Origin: Acephala macrosclerotiorum
Taxonomy: Eukaryota; Ascomycota; Leotiomycetes; Helotiales; Mollisiaceae
Length of the DNA: 64,000 nucleotides
Assembly (NCBI GenBank): GCA_014904845.1
Contig: MU119208.1
Span: 310,001-374,000, forward strand
Reading direction: 5' to 3'
The notes beneath the pieces are model-generated. The model did not search any database and had not been told where the DNA came from. It worked only from the letters and a program-made list of their open reading frames with translations. Made by a program: the position numbers and the translations under genes. Shown here in pieces: positions 1 through 11,707 of this stretch. Position 1 is the first letter of the stretch. Each line of letters begins with the position of its first letter.

Positions 1-2454
1 CCGGTTACGAATCATTATAGTAGGATTGTACATGCTACTAGCGCGGGAGGAAGAGGGTGAGTTCCATTCTACTCCCAACGAGAGTTGTTGTTTCCTGCGA
101 GGAGACGAGCTCTCAAGAGAATCCGCAGACTTCGAGAAGGACGTGAACTAATTTGCCTGTAGATATGCCTTTCCATATGATGATGTGGGACCTAGTGGGG
201 TGGATGGGGTGGCCGGGACGGTGAGTGATGGGAATCCAAGTGTGTTTACCGTTAGCGTCGGAGATCTGTGAGCGTATCTTGAAGTAGAACTGCGGGTGAT
301 GTTGTGAGAATCATGTAAGGAGGATGTGAGGTTGGATTGTGGAGTGGTGGTTTTGTTGGATGAGCTTGGGCTTTTTCTGTCGTTTGGTGTAGATACCCTC
401 TTCTTCTTCTTAGATAGATATATACTCTTCGTATCGCAGCTGGCAGGTTTTCCTTTTCGAAACTTTCATACAAACGAAAGGGGGCTCAATCCCGGTTCGC
501 CCCTGAACTTCGGAGCTGGGGATGTATTGTTGCGCGTCGATGATCTAAATGTCCGAAGCCCTGCTCTGACTTGACATATTTTGTTGCAAGTCGTTGGTTT
601 GTTTTCTTTCAAAAGCGACCCTGTCGTGAGAGTTCCTGTGAAATTGGACAAAAAGGAATCGTAAATTTCAGACGAAAGGAGACGCTGGATGAAGTTGCGT
701 TCTCGTAAGGAAAAGGCATAATGGAAACCATCAGATGAAAGCCAATTTGACAATCGAGAATCAACCTACTTCTCGTCCACTCGGACAATTTCAAGCACCC
801 GCCCACAACACAATCTCTTGACAGAATTGTATCCATATGCAAGCCGCAGCCTTTGACATAAAATTTGATGTTCAAAACGCATTGAGTGACGTGTTGGTGT
901 AAAGGATAAATAAGATTTCCGACATCTTGAGATGATGAGCTAAAAATAGAATCGAGGCTTTTAGCTCCCGCTGTTGATCTTCAGGATCGACACTCTGAGC
1001 CTCGGATGAAGGAGCGCAACTTCGGCCTCTTTTGAGGTTCGAGGAATGTTTTCATTCAAGAATGATATACCTGGGATTGCATTGGCTGCTTGACCAAGTA
1101 ACGAAATGGGCGAGGTCTTGATACGAGGGTAGAAGTGCGAACAGCTGCAGCAGTCCAATTTACAAAGATTACGAGAGCAAAGGAAGTAGCAGCAAGACTC
1201 AACTAAACATAAGTGGAATTAGGTAAATGTAGTTCTACCGTGCTCCAGTGGAAAAGAAAGGAAACTTCTCCAAAGCTTGTTCCTCGTCTGGACCTTGGAC
1301 ACGATTGTATCTATGTACTTCCTTGCTTGAGTGGTGCTACAATGCTTCGGTCACAACGTCAAGTCGTACTGGCATCGCTAACCCATGCTCTGCCCCTCAT
1401 GCCTCAACCCCAGAAACAGTTCTCTATCCATGTGATGGAGGGGAGCACATGTACTCCGCTTTCCCCTCTCGAACTGTAACGTTCAGTCGGCAAATATAAG
1501 TCTTGTGCTTCGAGCAGCAGCTTTTCCCACAATGCCTCCAACCTTCCTATTCGGGCACATCGCTTCGATTCTCACCCTTCGCATCTTCTCTGGTACCTGA
1601 TCGTGAACCTTTTCGGGCCCATCTCATCCGAAGTCCCGAGCCGAGCAGTCCGGAGAAAAGGTCATCTCAGACTGAAGCTTGTGCTCTCGTTCATGGACCA
1701 CGAGGACCTCTCATTCGACACCGGTTCGATACTTCCCCTCTCGCCACGCGACGGACACGACGCGATGCAACACGCTGCAAGCCTGTTGACGATGTGAATG
1801 TGGGGTAAACGTAAAGGAGCGATCTTGACCCCTTTGTGGCTTAGAACACTAAGGTCAAGCTCGCTTCGAACTCAGTACTCAGCCTTACTTTTATATCACA
1901 ACCAAGAACACCAGACCGAACTAAGTTCTTCCAAGGCCGGAGCTTGACCGTCAATCCCCATCCAAACAACCTTGAATTCGCATCTTCCCGAGCCTTAGTT
2001 GTACCTTGATTTTCACATCTTGTCGATTATGGAGTACCGAAGAATCTCACTCCCTTCATGGCCTGCATCTAAGCGATGATCCCTACCTTGACCTCCCTGA
2101 CGTACATCATGCGCACCGATGCTGGTGGGTAGGATCACGTACAACGCGCACTGAAATCTTACTCCTGTAGTGAGGCTTCATAAAACTGACTGGCCTGCAC
2201 GTTTGTCATTTTCTTTTTTTTTCTGTCATTCCTTCCTGCCGTGTCGCATCTCGGTCATTTCTTTATATTTTCATTGTTCTTGTCCATATTGTGCTTTATA
2301 TCCTGGACATTTGTCTGCTGTACGACTACAGTACTCGTATGGTATAATAGGCTCGAATCCTTACGTCGGAGCTTAAAGGCAAGTCTGCTTGCTCGACAAT
2401 TTTCGGCGAAGGAAGTTCAACTTCTAAACTACTGTATATAAATAAATCGACGCG
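1..2454. other. Intergenic region upstream of the glutaminase gene
   Basis: No convincing gene was found here. The open frames are short (under about 105 codons), overlap on both strands and match no family I recognise. A pyrimidine-rich stretch with a T run near 2212-2223 and a further CT-rich part to about 2290 resemble the pyrimidine tracts common in fungal promoters, so the last few hundred bases are probably the glutaminase promoter. Confidence 0.5.
2434..2441 (+). promoter_or_regulatory. TATA-like element just upstream of the glutaminase start codon
   Basis: A TATATAAA sequence followed by ATAAAT lies only about 13 bases before the ATG at 2455. This is much closer than a working TATA box normally sits to a start codon, so it is either not the functional element or transcription starts very close to the coding region. 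Confidence 0.3.
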
Positions 2455-4690
2455 ATGAGGTTTTCAGGTCAAGTTGTTCTCGCTGCTAGCGCGGCACTTC
2501 TCGAATTCACGACAGCAGCATCGACATTTTCCCCTACACGGCCTCCGGCGATTTCACTGGCAGTCAAGTCTCCATATTTCAACTCACTACAATTTGCAGG
2601 TAGTGATGGAGGAAATGGTGGCTACTTGTACAGACAATGGCCAACTTTTTGGGCTGGAGCAATCACAGGCTGGGCTGGTATGATCAAAGTGGACAATGCT
2701 ACTTACAGCTGGATGGGAGACATTCCGAACACACAAACAGTTACTCAGACCGCATTTTCATACACCTCGACTAGAAGTATCTTCACGATGAATGTGGGAG
2801 GCAAGGTTGAGATGAATATTACTTTCCTCTCTCCTCTTACTCCAGATGACCAGAAGAGGCAATCTCTGGTCTTCTCATATATGGACGTTGCTGTTGAATC
2901 TATGGATGGTGCTGCACACGATGTTCAGCTCTACACTGACATTTCTGCTGGTATGCTGTCTCGACTCTGGAAGAGATCACGAGCTAATGTATTTCTCAGA
3001 ATGGGTCTCGGGAGATAGAGGTTCTACTGCCCAGTGGTCGTATGGAACCACCAGCGATGGCATTTCTTACCACCGTGTCTGGCGCCAAGATCAGCTAGAA
3101 TTCAGTGAGACCAACGACCAAGCTGACTGGGGCTACTGGTACTGGGCAACTGAACGCACTGAGAGTCTTTCTTTCCAATCTGGAGCGGATACCGATGTCC
3201 GAGGAGCTTTCATGTCTAACGGCAAGCTAGCCGACTCCAATGACACAAATTACCGCCCCATCAACCAAAACTACCCTGTCTTTGGATTCTCGATTGGTCT
3301 TGGCTCCGTCACTGGATCCGTCAGCACGCTTTATACCCTTGGTTTGACTCAAGAAAATGCTATTCAGTTTGACGGCGCTACAGGGATTGTTCCTTTGACT
3401 TCTCTCTGGACGAGCTACTTCTCAAGTGAGACCGACGCTGTAAGTCTCCTGTTCTCTAAGTTTGAGAAGTCACTAACATGTCCAGCTCTCATTCTTCTAC
3501 AACGACTACAGCACAGCCAGCACCACCGCCACAACTCTCGACAACAAAATCTCATCCGAAGCCACCGCAGCCGCCGGCCAAAACTACCTCACCATCGTCT
3601 CCCTCTCCGCCCGCCAAGCCTTTGGCGCAACCCAACTAGTTGGCAACACCACAAAAGAATACCTCTTCCTAAAGGAAATCAGTTCAGATGGCAACGTCCA
3701 AACCGTCGACGTAATCTTCCCCTTCTACCCCATCCTCGTCTATCTCCAACCGTCTCTCGCAAAACTCCTCTTGGATCCCCTCTTTGAGAACCAAGAATCG
3801 GGTCAATACCCAAATACGTACTCCATGCACGACCTCGGCTCTCACTACCCCAACGCCACTGGACACCCAGACGGACTAGACGAAGCTCAGCCTTTGGAAG
3901 AGTGTGGAAACATGTTAATCATGACTTTGGCCTATGCTCAAAAAGCAAACGATAACGCTTATTTGAGCCAGCATTATAAGATTCTGAATCAATGGACTCA
4001 ATATCTTGTTGCTGAGGCCCTGATTCCTGCAAACCAGATCTCGACTGATGATTTCGCTGGTAGTCTTGCCAACCAAACCAATCTTGCGCTCAAAGGCATA
4101 ATCGGTATTGGAGCTATGGCTCAGATTGCCAACCTCACAGGCAACACTGCAGACGCAGAGAATTATACGTCTATTGCTCAGAGTTATATCTCCCAATGGC
4201 AAACCCTCGGCATAGCCCACGACGCCACCCCACCCCACACCACCCTCGCATACGGAATGAACGACACCCACGGCCTGTTGTACAACCTCTACGGTGACAA
4301 ACTCCTCAACCTAGGACTTGTCCCACAATCAGTTTATGACATGCAATCAGCATTCTATCCTACGGTGAATGATGAGTATGGTGTACCTCTGGATACAAGA
4401 CATAATTATACGAAGAGTGATTGGGAGATGTGGACTGCTGCTATTGCCGGGGAGAGTACGAGGAATATGTTTATTGATGATTTGGCGAAGTGGATCGGGG
4501 TGACGCCGACTAATCAGGCGTTTACGGATTTGTATGATGCGCAGACTGCTGAGTGAGCACCCCTAATGCAAGACTTGATGATGATGCATGCTAACGATGA
4601 CACAGTTGGCCTATTGACGCCGGACACTTCTCTGCACGGCCTGTGGTGGGAGGTCATTTCGCATTATTGGCGTTAACCAACCCGGCGTGA
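2455..4690 (+). CDS. gtaA: Secreted glutaminase A (GtaA family)
   Basis: The gene encodes an extracellular L-glutaminase-like protein of about 695 residues, of the fungal family described by DUF5127/DUF4965/DUF1793 domains. Four exons join in phase: 2455-2950, 3000-3439, 3486-4552 and 4606-4690. The product starts with a signal peptide (MRFSGQVVLAASAALLEF). It then shows family-typical segments: SPYFNSLQFAGSDGG, FWAGAITGWAGMIKVD, SMHDLGSHYPNATGHPDG, LEECGNMLIM, and the C-terminal DAGHFSARPVVGGHFALL. Many N-x-S/T sites suit a secreted glycoprotein. In Aspergillus relatives such enzymes release glutamate from glutamine outside the cell. The first ATG is used because it opens the signal peptide. 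All three introns are 46-53 nt with GT-AG ends. No disruption was seen. Confidence 0.93.
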
Positions 4691-5088
4691 AGAGTAATAT
4701 GAGAGATGCGCATATAAATGCTTTTTAAAATAATGTAAATGATTTAAAATTAGATTCAACTTCACCAAATTCTTGGTGCACGGGACGAAACTCTGATTCC
4801 TCGAATGTCTGAATTGATTCTGATTGATACAGTATGGTTCAATGCTTGCAATGTCGAAGCGAGGGTGGGACGGGACATCAAAGATCCCACAAGCTAAGTA
4901 TAAACGCGATGTGTAACCTCAACCCAATGGATCGTGGGCAGTTTCAATGCCCACAAGTAATTCAAGATTGAAACATCATCCAACCTCGGATCCAAAGTTA
5001 GTGACAATCGAAATGTCAGTCACCTTTCCAGGTCCAACATTCTCAACTCTACATCCTAAACCATCTTCTCCTCAACAACCCCGGCCCC
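4691..5088. other. Intergenic region between convergent genes
   Basis: This is the space between the 3' ends of the glutaminase and the lyase-family gene. It holds AT-rich sequence consistent with 3' untranslated regions. A 76-codon plus-strand frame at 4947-5177 runs into the antisense of the lyase gene and looks like a shadow. Confidence 0.6.
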
Positions 5089-6081
5089 TCACACACCCCT
5101 CTCATACAATTTCCCGCCAGCCTTCAAATCAAACTCCACACTCTCACTCAACCCACAGCTCTCAAACAACGTCCTAACCGGCACCTCGTTCCCTTTCGTA
5201 TCCCCTTTCTCTATCAAATTCTTGTAAGCATTGCTTACAGCCTCATGAACAGCACCTAATGCCAAAGTAGGCGTGATGATGATCTTATACCCACAACCCC
5301 TCGCCTCCGGCACACTGAGAACAGGGCTCACGCCTCCTGGGACGCAGTTGTAGAGACATGGAACGCCTGTTACGCCATCCATCCTCTTCGTCTTTCGCAT
5401 ATCTTCACAGAAGCGTTTCGCTTCCTCGACACTTCTCACCCCCTCGAGAAAAGCGACATCAGCCCCGGTGTCAATCGCCCCCTTCAGCCTCCTCATCGCC
5501 TCGTCGTAGCCATGGTCTGCTAATGCGTCTGTTCGTGCTATTATGACGATATCTCTCCCTGCCGCTTCTCTCGCCATAACCGCAGCTCTGATCCTACTTA
5601 CCCACGTCTCCATGTCTACCAATTCTTTATTCCTCAAATGCCCACATCTCTTGTTGACAACCTGGTCTTCAATATGAAACGCTGCAACACCAGCATTTAT
5701 ATATTGTGTGACAGTTCGTCCAACCATAAGAGGACCGCCGTAGCCGGTGTCTGCGTCTGCGATCAGAGGCGTAGAAGGCGATATAGAAGCGATCATTGAG
5801 GCGTGGTCGCGCATGTCGTTTAGGGTTGCGAGGCCGAGGTCTGCGTGGCCGAGTCGGGACATTGAGGTTCCTGCTCCTGTCTTTGCTTCGTAATTTAGTC
5901 TCTGGGAATAGTATGTGGATGAGGGCGAAGAGGGTACCATGTAAAGAGTCTCGAACCCAGCATTAAGAGCCAGCCATGCAGTGAAGCCATCATAAACACC
6001 TGGACAGACTATTATTTCTTCCCTTGCTAGCATGGCTCTTAGCTTTGCTGCTGGGGATTGAGGTGGTGTGAGGTTTGCCAT
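5089..6081 (-). CDS. Isocitrate lyase/PEP mutase superfamily lyase
   Basis: A single uninterrupted frame encodes 330 residues with the PEP mutase/isocitrate lyase barrel. Visible motifs are CPGVYDGFTAWLA (residues 26-38), the metal-binding LIADADTGYGG (106-116, with D109 and D111), HIEDQ (136-140), the catalytic-loop signature KRCGH (144-148) and IARTDALADHGY (181-192). The family cleaves or rearranges C-C or P-C bonds of 2-oxo/hydroxy acids. Fungal members of this length include oxaloacetate acetylhydrolase, 2,3-dimethylmalate lyase and 2-methylisocitrate lyase-like proteins, and the sequence alone does not settle the substrate. The KRCGH signature argues for lyase chemistry rather than phosphonate chemistry. 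No signal or targeting peptide is evident. The gene is convergent with the glutaminase. Confidence 0.9.
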   Translation of the reverse strand: MANLTPPQSPAAKLRAMLAREEIIVCPGVYDGFTAWLALNAGFETLYMVPSSPSSTYYSQRLNYEAKTGAGTSMSRLGHADLGLATLNDMRDHASMIASISPSTPLIADADTGYGGPLMVGRTVTQYINAGVAAFHIEDQVVNKRCGHLRNKELVDMETWVSRIRAAVMAREAAGRDIVIIARTDALADHGYDEAMRRLKGAIDTGADVAFLEGVRSVEEAKRFCEDMRKTKRMDGVTGVPCLYNCVPGGVSPVLSVPEARGCGYKIIITPTLALGAVHEAVSNAYKNLIEKGDTKGNEVPVRTLFESCGLSESVEFDLKAGGKLYERGV

Positions 6082-6689
6082 TTCGAAATCCAGAAGAATG
6101 ATATGAGAGAAAGAAGTTATTTTGGGGACTTGGGGACAAGGAGAGAAGGGAAGAATGAAGAGGAAGGGTAAGGTTGGAAAGAAGGGAAGGCTGACATCAC
6201 AGCCCTGTGGTCCGATGGCGGGGTGTAACGTAAGGTGGGGTAGCTACCGCATCTCCATTCTGAGATCCGAACGGTTATTCGAGCGAGGCTGAGAGGTGAA
6301 TGACTGACACTTGATAATTGACAGTCAATTTGACAGGAGCTGGTAATGCTCAGAAATGGTATGGACAAAAGAAAGATACGCAAGATGAATCTTCAGAGAT
6401 GAAAGTAGCATCCGACTTGAAAAACTTTTCGTTAGTCATGGCTGCACCGTAAGTCTAAGAAGTAACTCGAGAAGTACCAAAGTCAGGTAGCAAAACGAAG
6501 TAGAGTGGGAGAGAGATATATCCATATGCCCACTATCGTACTCATTTCTGAGCTAGAGCATTCTCTATGAGCTAGCAAAGCTCTATCGATGCTCCCATAA
6601 AGAAGCATTTATACACACCATGTACTCTCCATCTGATTCCGGACGCCGCCGTTCCTTTCGTGATATCATATCTCATTATCGTCAAGCCC
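6082..6689. other. Intergenic region
   Basis: This holds the promoter of the lyase-family gene and the 3' flank of the Wss1-like gene, both on the minus strand. An 88-codon minus frame at 6117-6383 has low-complexity composition and no recognisable domain. Nothing else was seen. Confidence 0.6.
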
Positions 6690-8047
6690 TCATGAGCTCT
6701 CCTTCATCTTGCCACAAGTCGCGCAAGTCCACCACTTTTGCCCCATAATTGTGCTACATCTCGGGCAGTTCCACGTCTGAGGCGAAACATCCGTAGGCTG
6801 CGAAGTCACGACCTTCTTTCGTTCTACACCTGCGATCTTCCGAGTGACTTCTGGAGGTCGCTCAGATGTGCATGCATCACAGGCAAGGAAGCCGATCGGG
6901 TTATGGAGTGTACAGACGGGACAGGTCCAGCCTGAAAGATATGGTTCGGGAGATGGTGGATTGGGTGCGGAAGGAATGGATGGCTTCGAGGAAGATGGAA
7001 TCGCCGGAGGTATGGCGGATCTGGAGGGTAGTACTTTCGGTTTCTTTGCCGTCTTTGCTGCATTCTCCGTCACCAGCCGGCTCACAGGCCGATTTGGATG
7101 TTGTCGGACAGGAGGAGGTTTTGATCTGACAGGAACTGGTGGTGACGAAGGTGCTTCTCTCTTGATAGAACCAGATGGCCCAACATCTCCGCCTCCGTTA
7201 CCTGTCGGGTTTGCTTGTGTTGGAGGTATATAATTGGCGCCATATTCCTTCTTCTCGTCTTCCTGTACTAGCTCCCACAGCGCCTGAGCGATAGCTCTCT
7301 CGTTTGCCTCGTCCATCTCAGCTTTGGTCCGGAAGCCATTTTGTGTAGCTTCGTCTGCCAAGTCTTTGATCTCTTGGTCGCTCTTCTCGCCGCCAGCGCC
7401 ACAGCCCTTGAGCACGGTACTTCGTCTCTCGATTGCATCGACGATGACTCTGCGAATATCTGTACCTACAGGAACCGGTCGTCCGCCAAGCTTTTGTCCA
7501 GATCCTGCATTCAATGTGCGTCTCTTCTCTGCAGCGTTACGTGCGATCCGTCTAGCCTCGTCTTTTGACACTCGTGAACCTCCTAATCTATGGCCTTCCG
7601 ACAAGAAGCCTTCTCCCGTGTAGCCCTTTGATAGTAGTCCTTCGTATTCCTTTCGTAGTTGATCCCACAGTGCATGGAATTCGGCATTGTGCGGACCTAT
7701 GACATTGTGGGAGAGCTCGTGGAGCATGGTATCGACTACTTGTTCGAGGGGCAGGAACTGGTTCTTGTCGCCAGGATATCTCAGTCGTAGACATATCTTC
7801 TGTCCTTTGTTGTAGTTGATTCCTGGATCTGTTAGTACTTGATTTGCGCAAACGCATAGTTTGTCTTACCTAGGAGGTTTTGTTGCTCGGGGTAGAACTC
7901 TGCCAATGTTCCCACTCTCCAACCTCGCGCTCTCATAATAGGCTTGACCAAAGACGCAATCTTCTTCAACGAATGTATAGCATCCTTCTCACGAGGGAGC
8001 TTGTCTAGATGGGAGTAGTTTGACACAAGGGCGTCTATTTCCGGCAT
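6690..8047 (-). CDS. WSS1: WLM-domain DNA-protein crosslink protease (Wss1-like)
   Basis: This is a probable SprT/WLM-type metalloprotease of the Wss1/SPRTN kind, which removes DNA-protein crosslinks and SUMO-marked proteins in the nucleus. Two exons, 8047-7870 and 7822-6690, are joined across a 47-nt intron with a TACTAAC branch site, giving 436 residues. The WLM domain occupies roughly residues 1-150 and contains the zinc site HELSHNVIGPHNAEF (H94, E95, H98, H104). A basic, proline-rich linker follows (around 260-340). The C-terminus carries two zinc-ribbon-like segments. The first, WTCPVCTLHNPIGFLACDAC, is a RanBP2-type finger. The second, WNCPRC followed by WWTCATC, is related but atypical. 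The start is the ATG at 8047, giving the usual WLM N-terminus. It is divergent from the GST gene. Confidence 0.92.
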
Positions 8048-8748
8048 CTTGGTTGTTAAGTCGAGTCTCGAAGACTGGATAGGATGTGAAAATCGATGTG
8101 AGGCTGGACTCGGTCGAAGAGTAAACTGCGCAAAGCAGAGGAAATGAAGTAGACAAAGGAAAGGAAAGATCCGAAGCCCAAACCTTGAAATACCCGTCGC
8201 CCAGAATCATCTAGAACGCCCGTGTTCTATGTACTGGATGGTGTTGCTGGGTTTGAAATTGTAATCAGAGACGAGGCTGAAAGGAAACGCAACGCGTCGG
8301 GTCGGGGCCTATTTCACCCTCCTTGCCACCCCACCACAGCACTTCAATGACAATCACGGACTTGTCGCGGTATCGATGGTTTGAGAAGTCTCAGGGTCGA
8401 ATGCAGTGGCGCCATCTGCGAAGACTTTCTGTCCAGTCCAGGCTGTGAGGATGGCCTCTTGCTTGGTCATTCCGCACCTATACAGCACAAGCTCTGCATA
8501 CATCGGACGAAGTATTTTCCTATGTTATGGAGAAGCTCATCTCCTGCAATTACCGGATACACAACCTGAGAGGGCGAGAGCGAGGCTTCAGCTGTTGGCG
8601 ATATCTTTCGATAGGCACCACAGTGTCAACTTCAACTCAGCTTCCTATTTAGATTCTGCAGATGCGCAAAGCCCCACCAAGACAATATTCCCCTCACTCA
8701 TAACAACCTTACTCCTTCTCAAACCTCTTCACAATTCACTATTTTGCA
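8048..8748. other. Divergent promoter region between WSS1-like and GST genes
   Basis: About 700 bases separate two divergently transcribed genes and presumably hold both promoters. The plus frame at 8406-8927 overlaps the GST start in another frame and is a shadow. No clear TATA or operator motif was identified. Confidence 0.5.
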
Positions 8749-9642
8749 ATGGCCACTCAAGAGCCTCTCGTTCGCTTCTACGACCTCTCTGGTCCAAAGC
8801 CATGGTCGCCAGCATGTTGGTTGACAAGATACGCATTGAATTTCAAGGGCATCCCTTACACCGTCACCAAACTTTCCTATCCGGGTATCAAGCCCAAGTG
8901 CGAAGAGCTATTTTCCGATATGACTGAGCTCGAAGCTACGGTCCCCATAATTGAGATCTTGCAACCTCCTTACAAGGCTCTGAATGATAGCACACCCATC
9001 GCTAAGCTACTGAACGAGCGCTTCACCGAAGCAGATGGTTACAAGCATCTAAAGGACGTCGAGAAACTTGATGCATATGAGGAATCACCACCATATCCTG
9101 GACGGGGCATTTTTATGTGGATTGTTTACGATGTTTGGCAGAACGCTCTGGACCCGAACGATGGGTCAAAGGAGTATTTCAAGATGACTAGAGAGGAGAG
9201 AATGGAAATGGAACGTAAGCAGCACCGTTTTGATCTATTTTTTATGTACATTTATAGTCTTCTACATTTCTCTTGTTGTCATTCAATCCATCGCTCCTTG
9301 ATAAATCAGTGATTCGCTGAACACGATACACAGTGAAGGACTTCCTACCCGTGAAAGGTGGCGGGGAAGAGGCGACGATCGAAAAGATAAGAGGCAGTTG
9401 GGTCGGATTGCAAGAAAGGATGAAGAATGAAGATGGTACCGGCGAACGTGAGACTTCATTTCTGAAGCCCTCGGTCAAGATGCTCACATGACTCTACAGC
9501 AACATATATCGATTTCTATGACGCATCGCTCTTAAGATGGGTCGAAGCAGCATCCCACGAGAAGTACGAGAAGCTGCTGGGCATCTACGGAGACGACACA
9601 TTCATCAAGTTGATGAAGAAAGTCTCAAAATACGAGGCATGA
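8749..9642 (+). CDS. Glutathione S-transferase-like protein
   Basis: Three exons (8749-9214, 9334-9447, 9500-9642) encode about 240 residues. The N-terminal half is a thioredoxin-fold GST domain: RFYDLSGPKPWSPACWLTRY, then FKGIPYTVTKLSYPGIKP, then TVPIIEI and the STPIAKLL helix typical of the glutathione-binding site. The C-terminal half is alpha-helical (YIDFYDASLLRWVEAA). The pattern resembles fungal GSTs of the etherase/FuA-like type, which conjugate or reductively cleave xenobiotics, including lignin-derived compounds. That class assignment is an inference. Intron 1 is 119 nt and intron 2 is 52 nt, and both restore frame. The 3' end lies about 50 bases from the end of the convergent aspartic protease pseudogene. 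Confidence 0.88.
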
Positions 9643-9695
9643 TTCCCTAAACATCCACAACCAAGACTCGTTTCATTTTCCAATATACATTGTCC

Positions 9696-11000
9696 TTAGA
9701 CGTAGTATTGTCTTTGCGAAAACTTCATCTGCATACTACCCAAATCAAACACCGCCAACACGTTGACCAAAAACACATCTCCCAGAATGAATGGTCCCGA
9801 TCCCCCATCTGCAACCCCACTTTAGCATTAGGTTCCCCTTTCGTTTGCTTTCAGAATCACTTCCACAGGATTGATCGCAAGCGTCGTTCCATTCACTTTG
9901 ATTTCTATCGTCGGTGCCTTCGCATTGCACTGCACCATAGAATTCCCATTCACATTCCGTGCAGGAGGGACGAACAGCGCATTAATAGCCGCTGCCTCCG
10001 CAGAAGGGAGATGGACGAGGGTAGTTCCAGAACCAACCACATACTGGGTCCCCGCCTTGCTTTTCGAACTCTTATAGACAAAGCTGTCAACACCAATGGT
10101 GTAGAACTGGTGTGCCGGTTTCAAAGGATTGATCCACTGTCGTTCCAAAATCTGCATCCCCGTGCTCACGAAGTCAGTAGAAGCATTGATACCCAGCGAC
10201 TTCAAATCCAGCATACCACCAATCTCAATCAACCCTCCATACCCACCCCCCATCTTCCACACCCCATCCCTCGAAAGTGCAAGCGCGAAGATCGGATCAG
10301 TAAGATTCTGCTCAAAGAACATCGTGTTCATCAAACTCAAATACAGCCTCTGATTACTCGTCGCATTCGGATGTCTCGTCGTACTCGCAACATCCTTCTT
10401 TAGATCACTCCCATCATACACACTCGTCACGCTCGGAAACGCCAACCCAACTAATCCAGAAGAAACAGTATCTCCGAACCAGCCAGCGAGATACGCCAGT
10501 CCGACTTTCTGTATCTTGGTCTCTATCCCTGCGAATGAAACAGTTTCATACCCAACATGTCCATTCAGACACTCCCCATCTCCATACGAGATGTTGAAAT
10601 TCTGATCTAACACTTCAAAAGTACTTAATTTGGGCGCCGCAGGTCCAAATCGACATTCAGAAGTTGGGATCGTGATGTTAGTCTGGTGGTCCATGCCATT
10701 GAAGCCAGATTCAACGAGCCAGTTATCGGAGGAGCCGGCATCGATGACTGCGAGGCGGGTGGATGTGCTAAAGGTTAATTATATTTGTGACGAATTCTTA
10801 GCCGAGGTAAGTGGATGTTATGTTTCCAATTCCGGAGTCGCTGTTGGCGGTGATGGATTTTAGGAGGGAGTGGGAGCTGGTTTTGCCGGTGCTGGGGGCT
10901 CTTTTTAGAGGGAGGTGAAGTCCAGCTTATCGTGAGATACTGAAAATGCGGATATGAAGCTCGAAGTAAGGAGCACGAAGAACGAAAAGGGGGAAATCAT
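9696..11000 (-). pseudogene. Degenerate pepsin-family aspartic protease
   Basis: A secreted aspartic protease is readable on the minus strand but is broken in several places. A signal peptide (MISPFSFFVLLTSSF, from 11000) runs into a stop. A prosequence (LHLPLKRAP) resumes one frame away near 10920. The strand before the first active site stops after TYLG, and the usual GTPPQ segment is absent before VIDAGSSDNW (DAG rather than DTG). An open stretch 10694-9828 carries FNISYGDG and typical pepsin strands. The second active site reads VVGSGTTLVHLP, so its aspartate (usually D in DSGTT) is glycine. Two in-frame TAA codons near 9820-9828 separate this from an intact C-terminus with PFILGDVFLVNVLAVFDLG. 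I found no GT-AG introns that repair these breaks. The product would be inactive even if the frames were joined. Assembly error could explain the frameshift but not all the lesions. Confidence 0.82.
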
Positions 11001-11707
11001 CGCTGCGGAAGGTCTTTGGTCATGAACAAGCTTCGGCTACACGCATCAGGAGTGCAATAGAAGGAGCACAGTACGGCTTAAGGAGATAGGAGAATGAAGA
11101 GCTTGGGGTCATGGTGTTTGGTTTCAGGCACTTGCTTGTTCTTATCATCGATAGGAAGCCCATCTTTCCCATATCAAGATACTGTACTTTGCCTATTTCT
11201 GCATCTTTCTCATCCCTTCTGAATGGTGATAAACATAGATTGAGATAATGCAGCGTAGTCTAGTGTAGCCGCAGGATAAATCCAGAGTCCAGCAGCGGGA
11301 CTCGTGATCCTTGTTGATATCTCCAGCATTTGACCAATTGGTTGTCCAGCTCGCTACTTCCCCCCTGATCTAAGCGACGTCCCCCACATCCTGCCTATAT
11401 CAATGCCGAGCAGTAGGTGGAGGGCGATTGCATCATACTTCATTGTACCAGTGAAGCTTAGGCTTTGAATTTCGGGAGTTTAGCTAGGAGCAAGTCAGTA
11501 TCTCGCGGGACATTCACTTCTGGTGGATGGAGCGAAACCATCCGGGTTTAGGATTAGCGCTATGAAAGTAGAGATGAATCATGAGGCAGAATTCGGATGA
11601 TATGGATTGGCAGCCTCCTATATGTGGATGTCCAACGTGACCTTGGAATAGTGTTTATAGGAGCAGTCTAGCAAGTACCCCGCCCCCCCAGTGACTCATC
11701 TCGATCC
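11001..11707. other. Intergenic region
   Basis: This lies between the promoter side of the aspartic protease relic and the 3' end of the P450 gene. No open frame of note and no repeat was seen. A short C run occurs at about 11683-11689. Confidence 0.6.

Noticed and set aside
2330..2380. A GGCTCGAATCC sequence resembling a tRNA T-loop (B box)
   Set aside because: No acceptor-stem pairing, no A box at the right distance and no cloverleaf could be formed.
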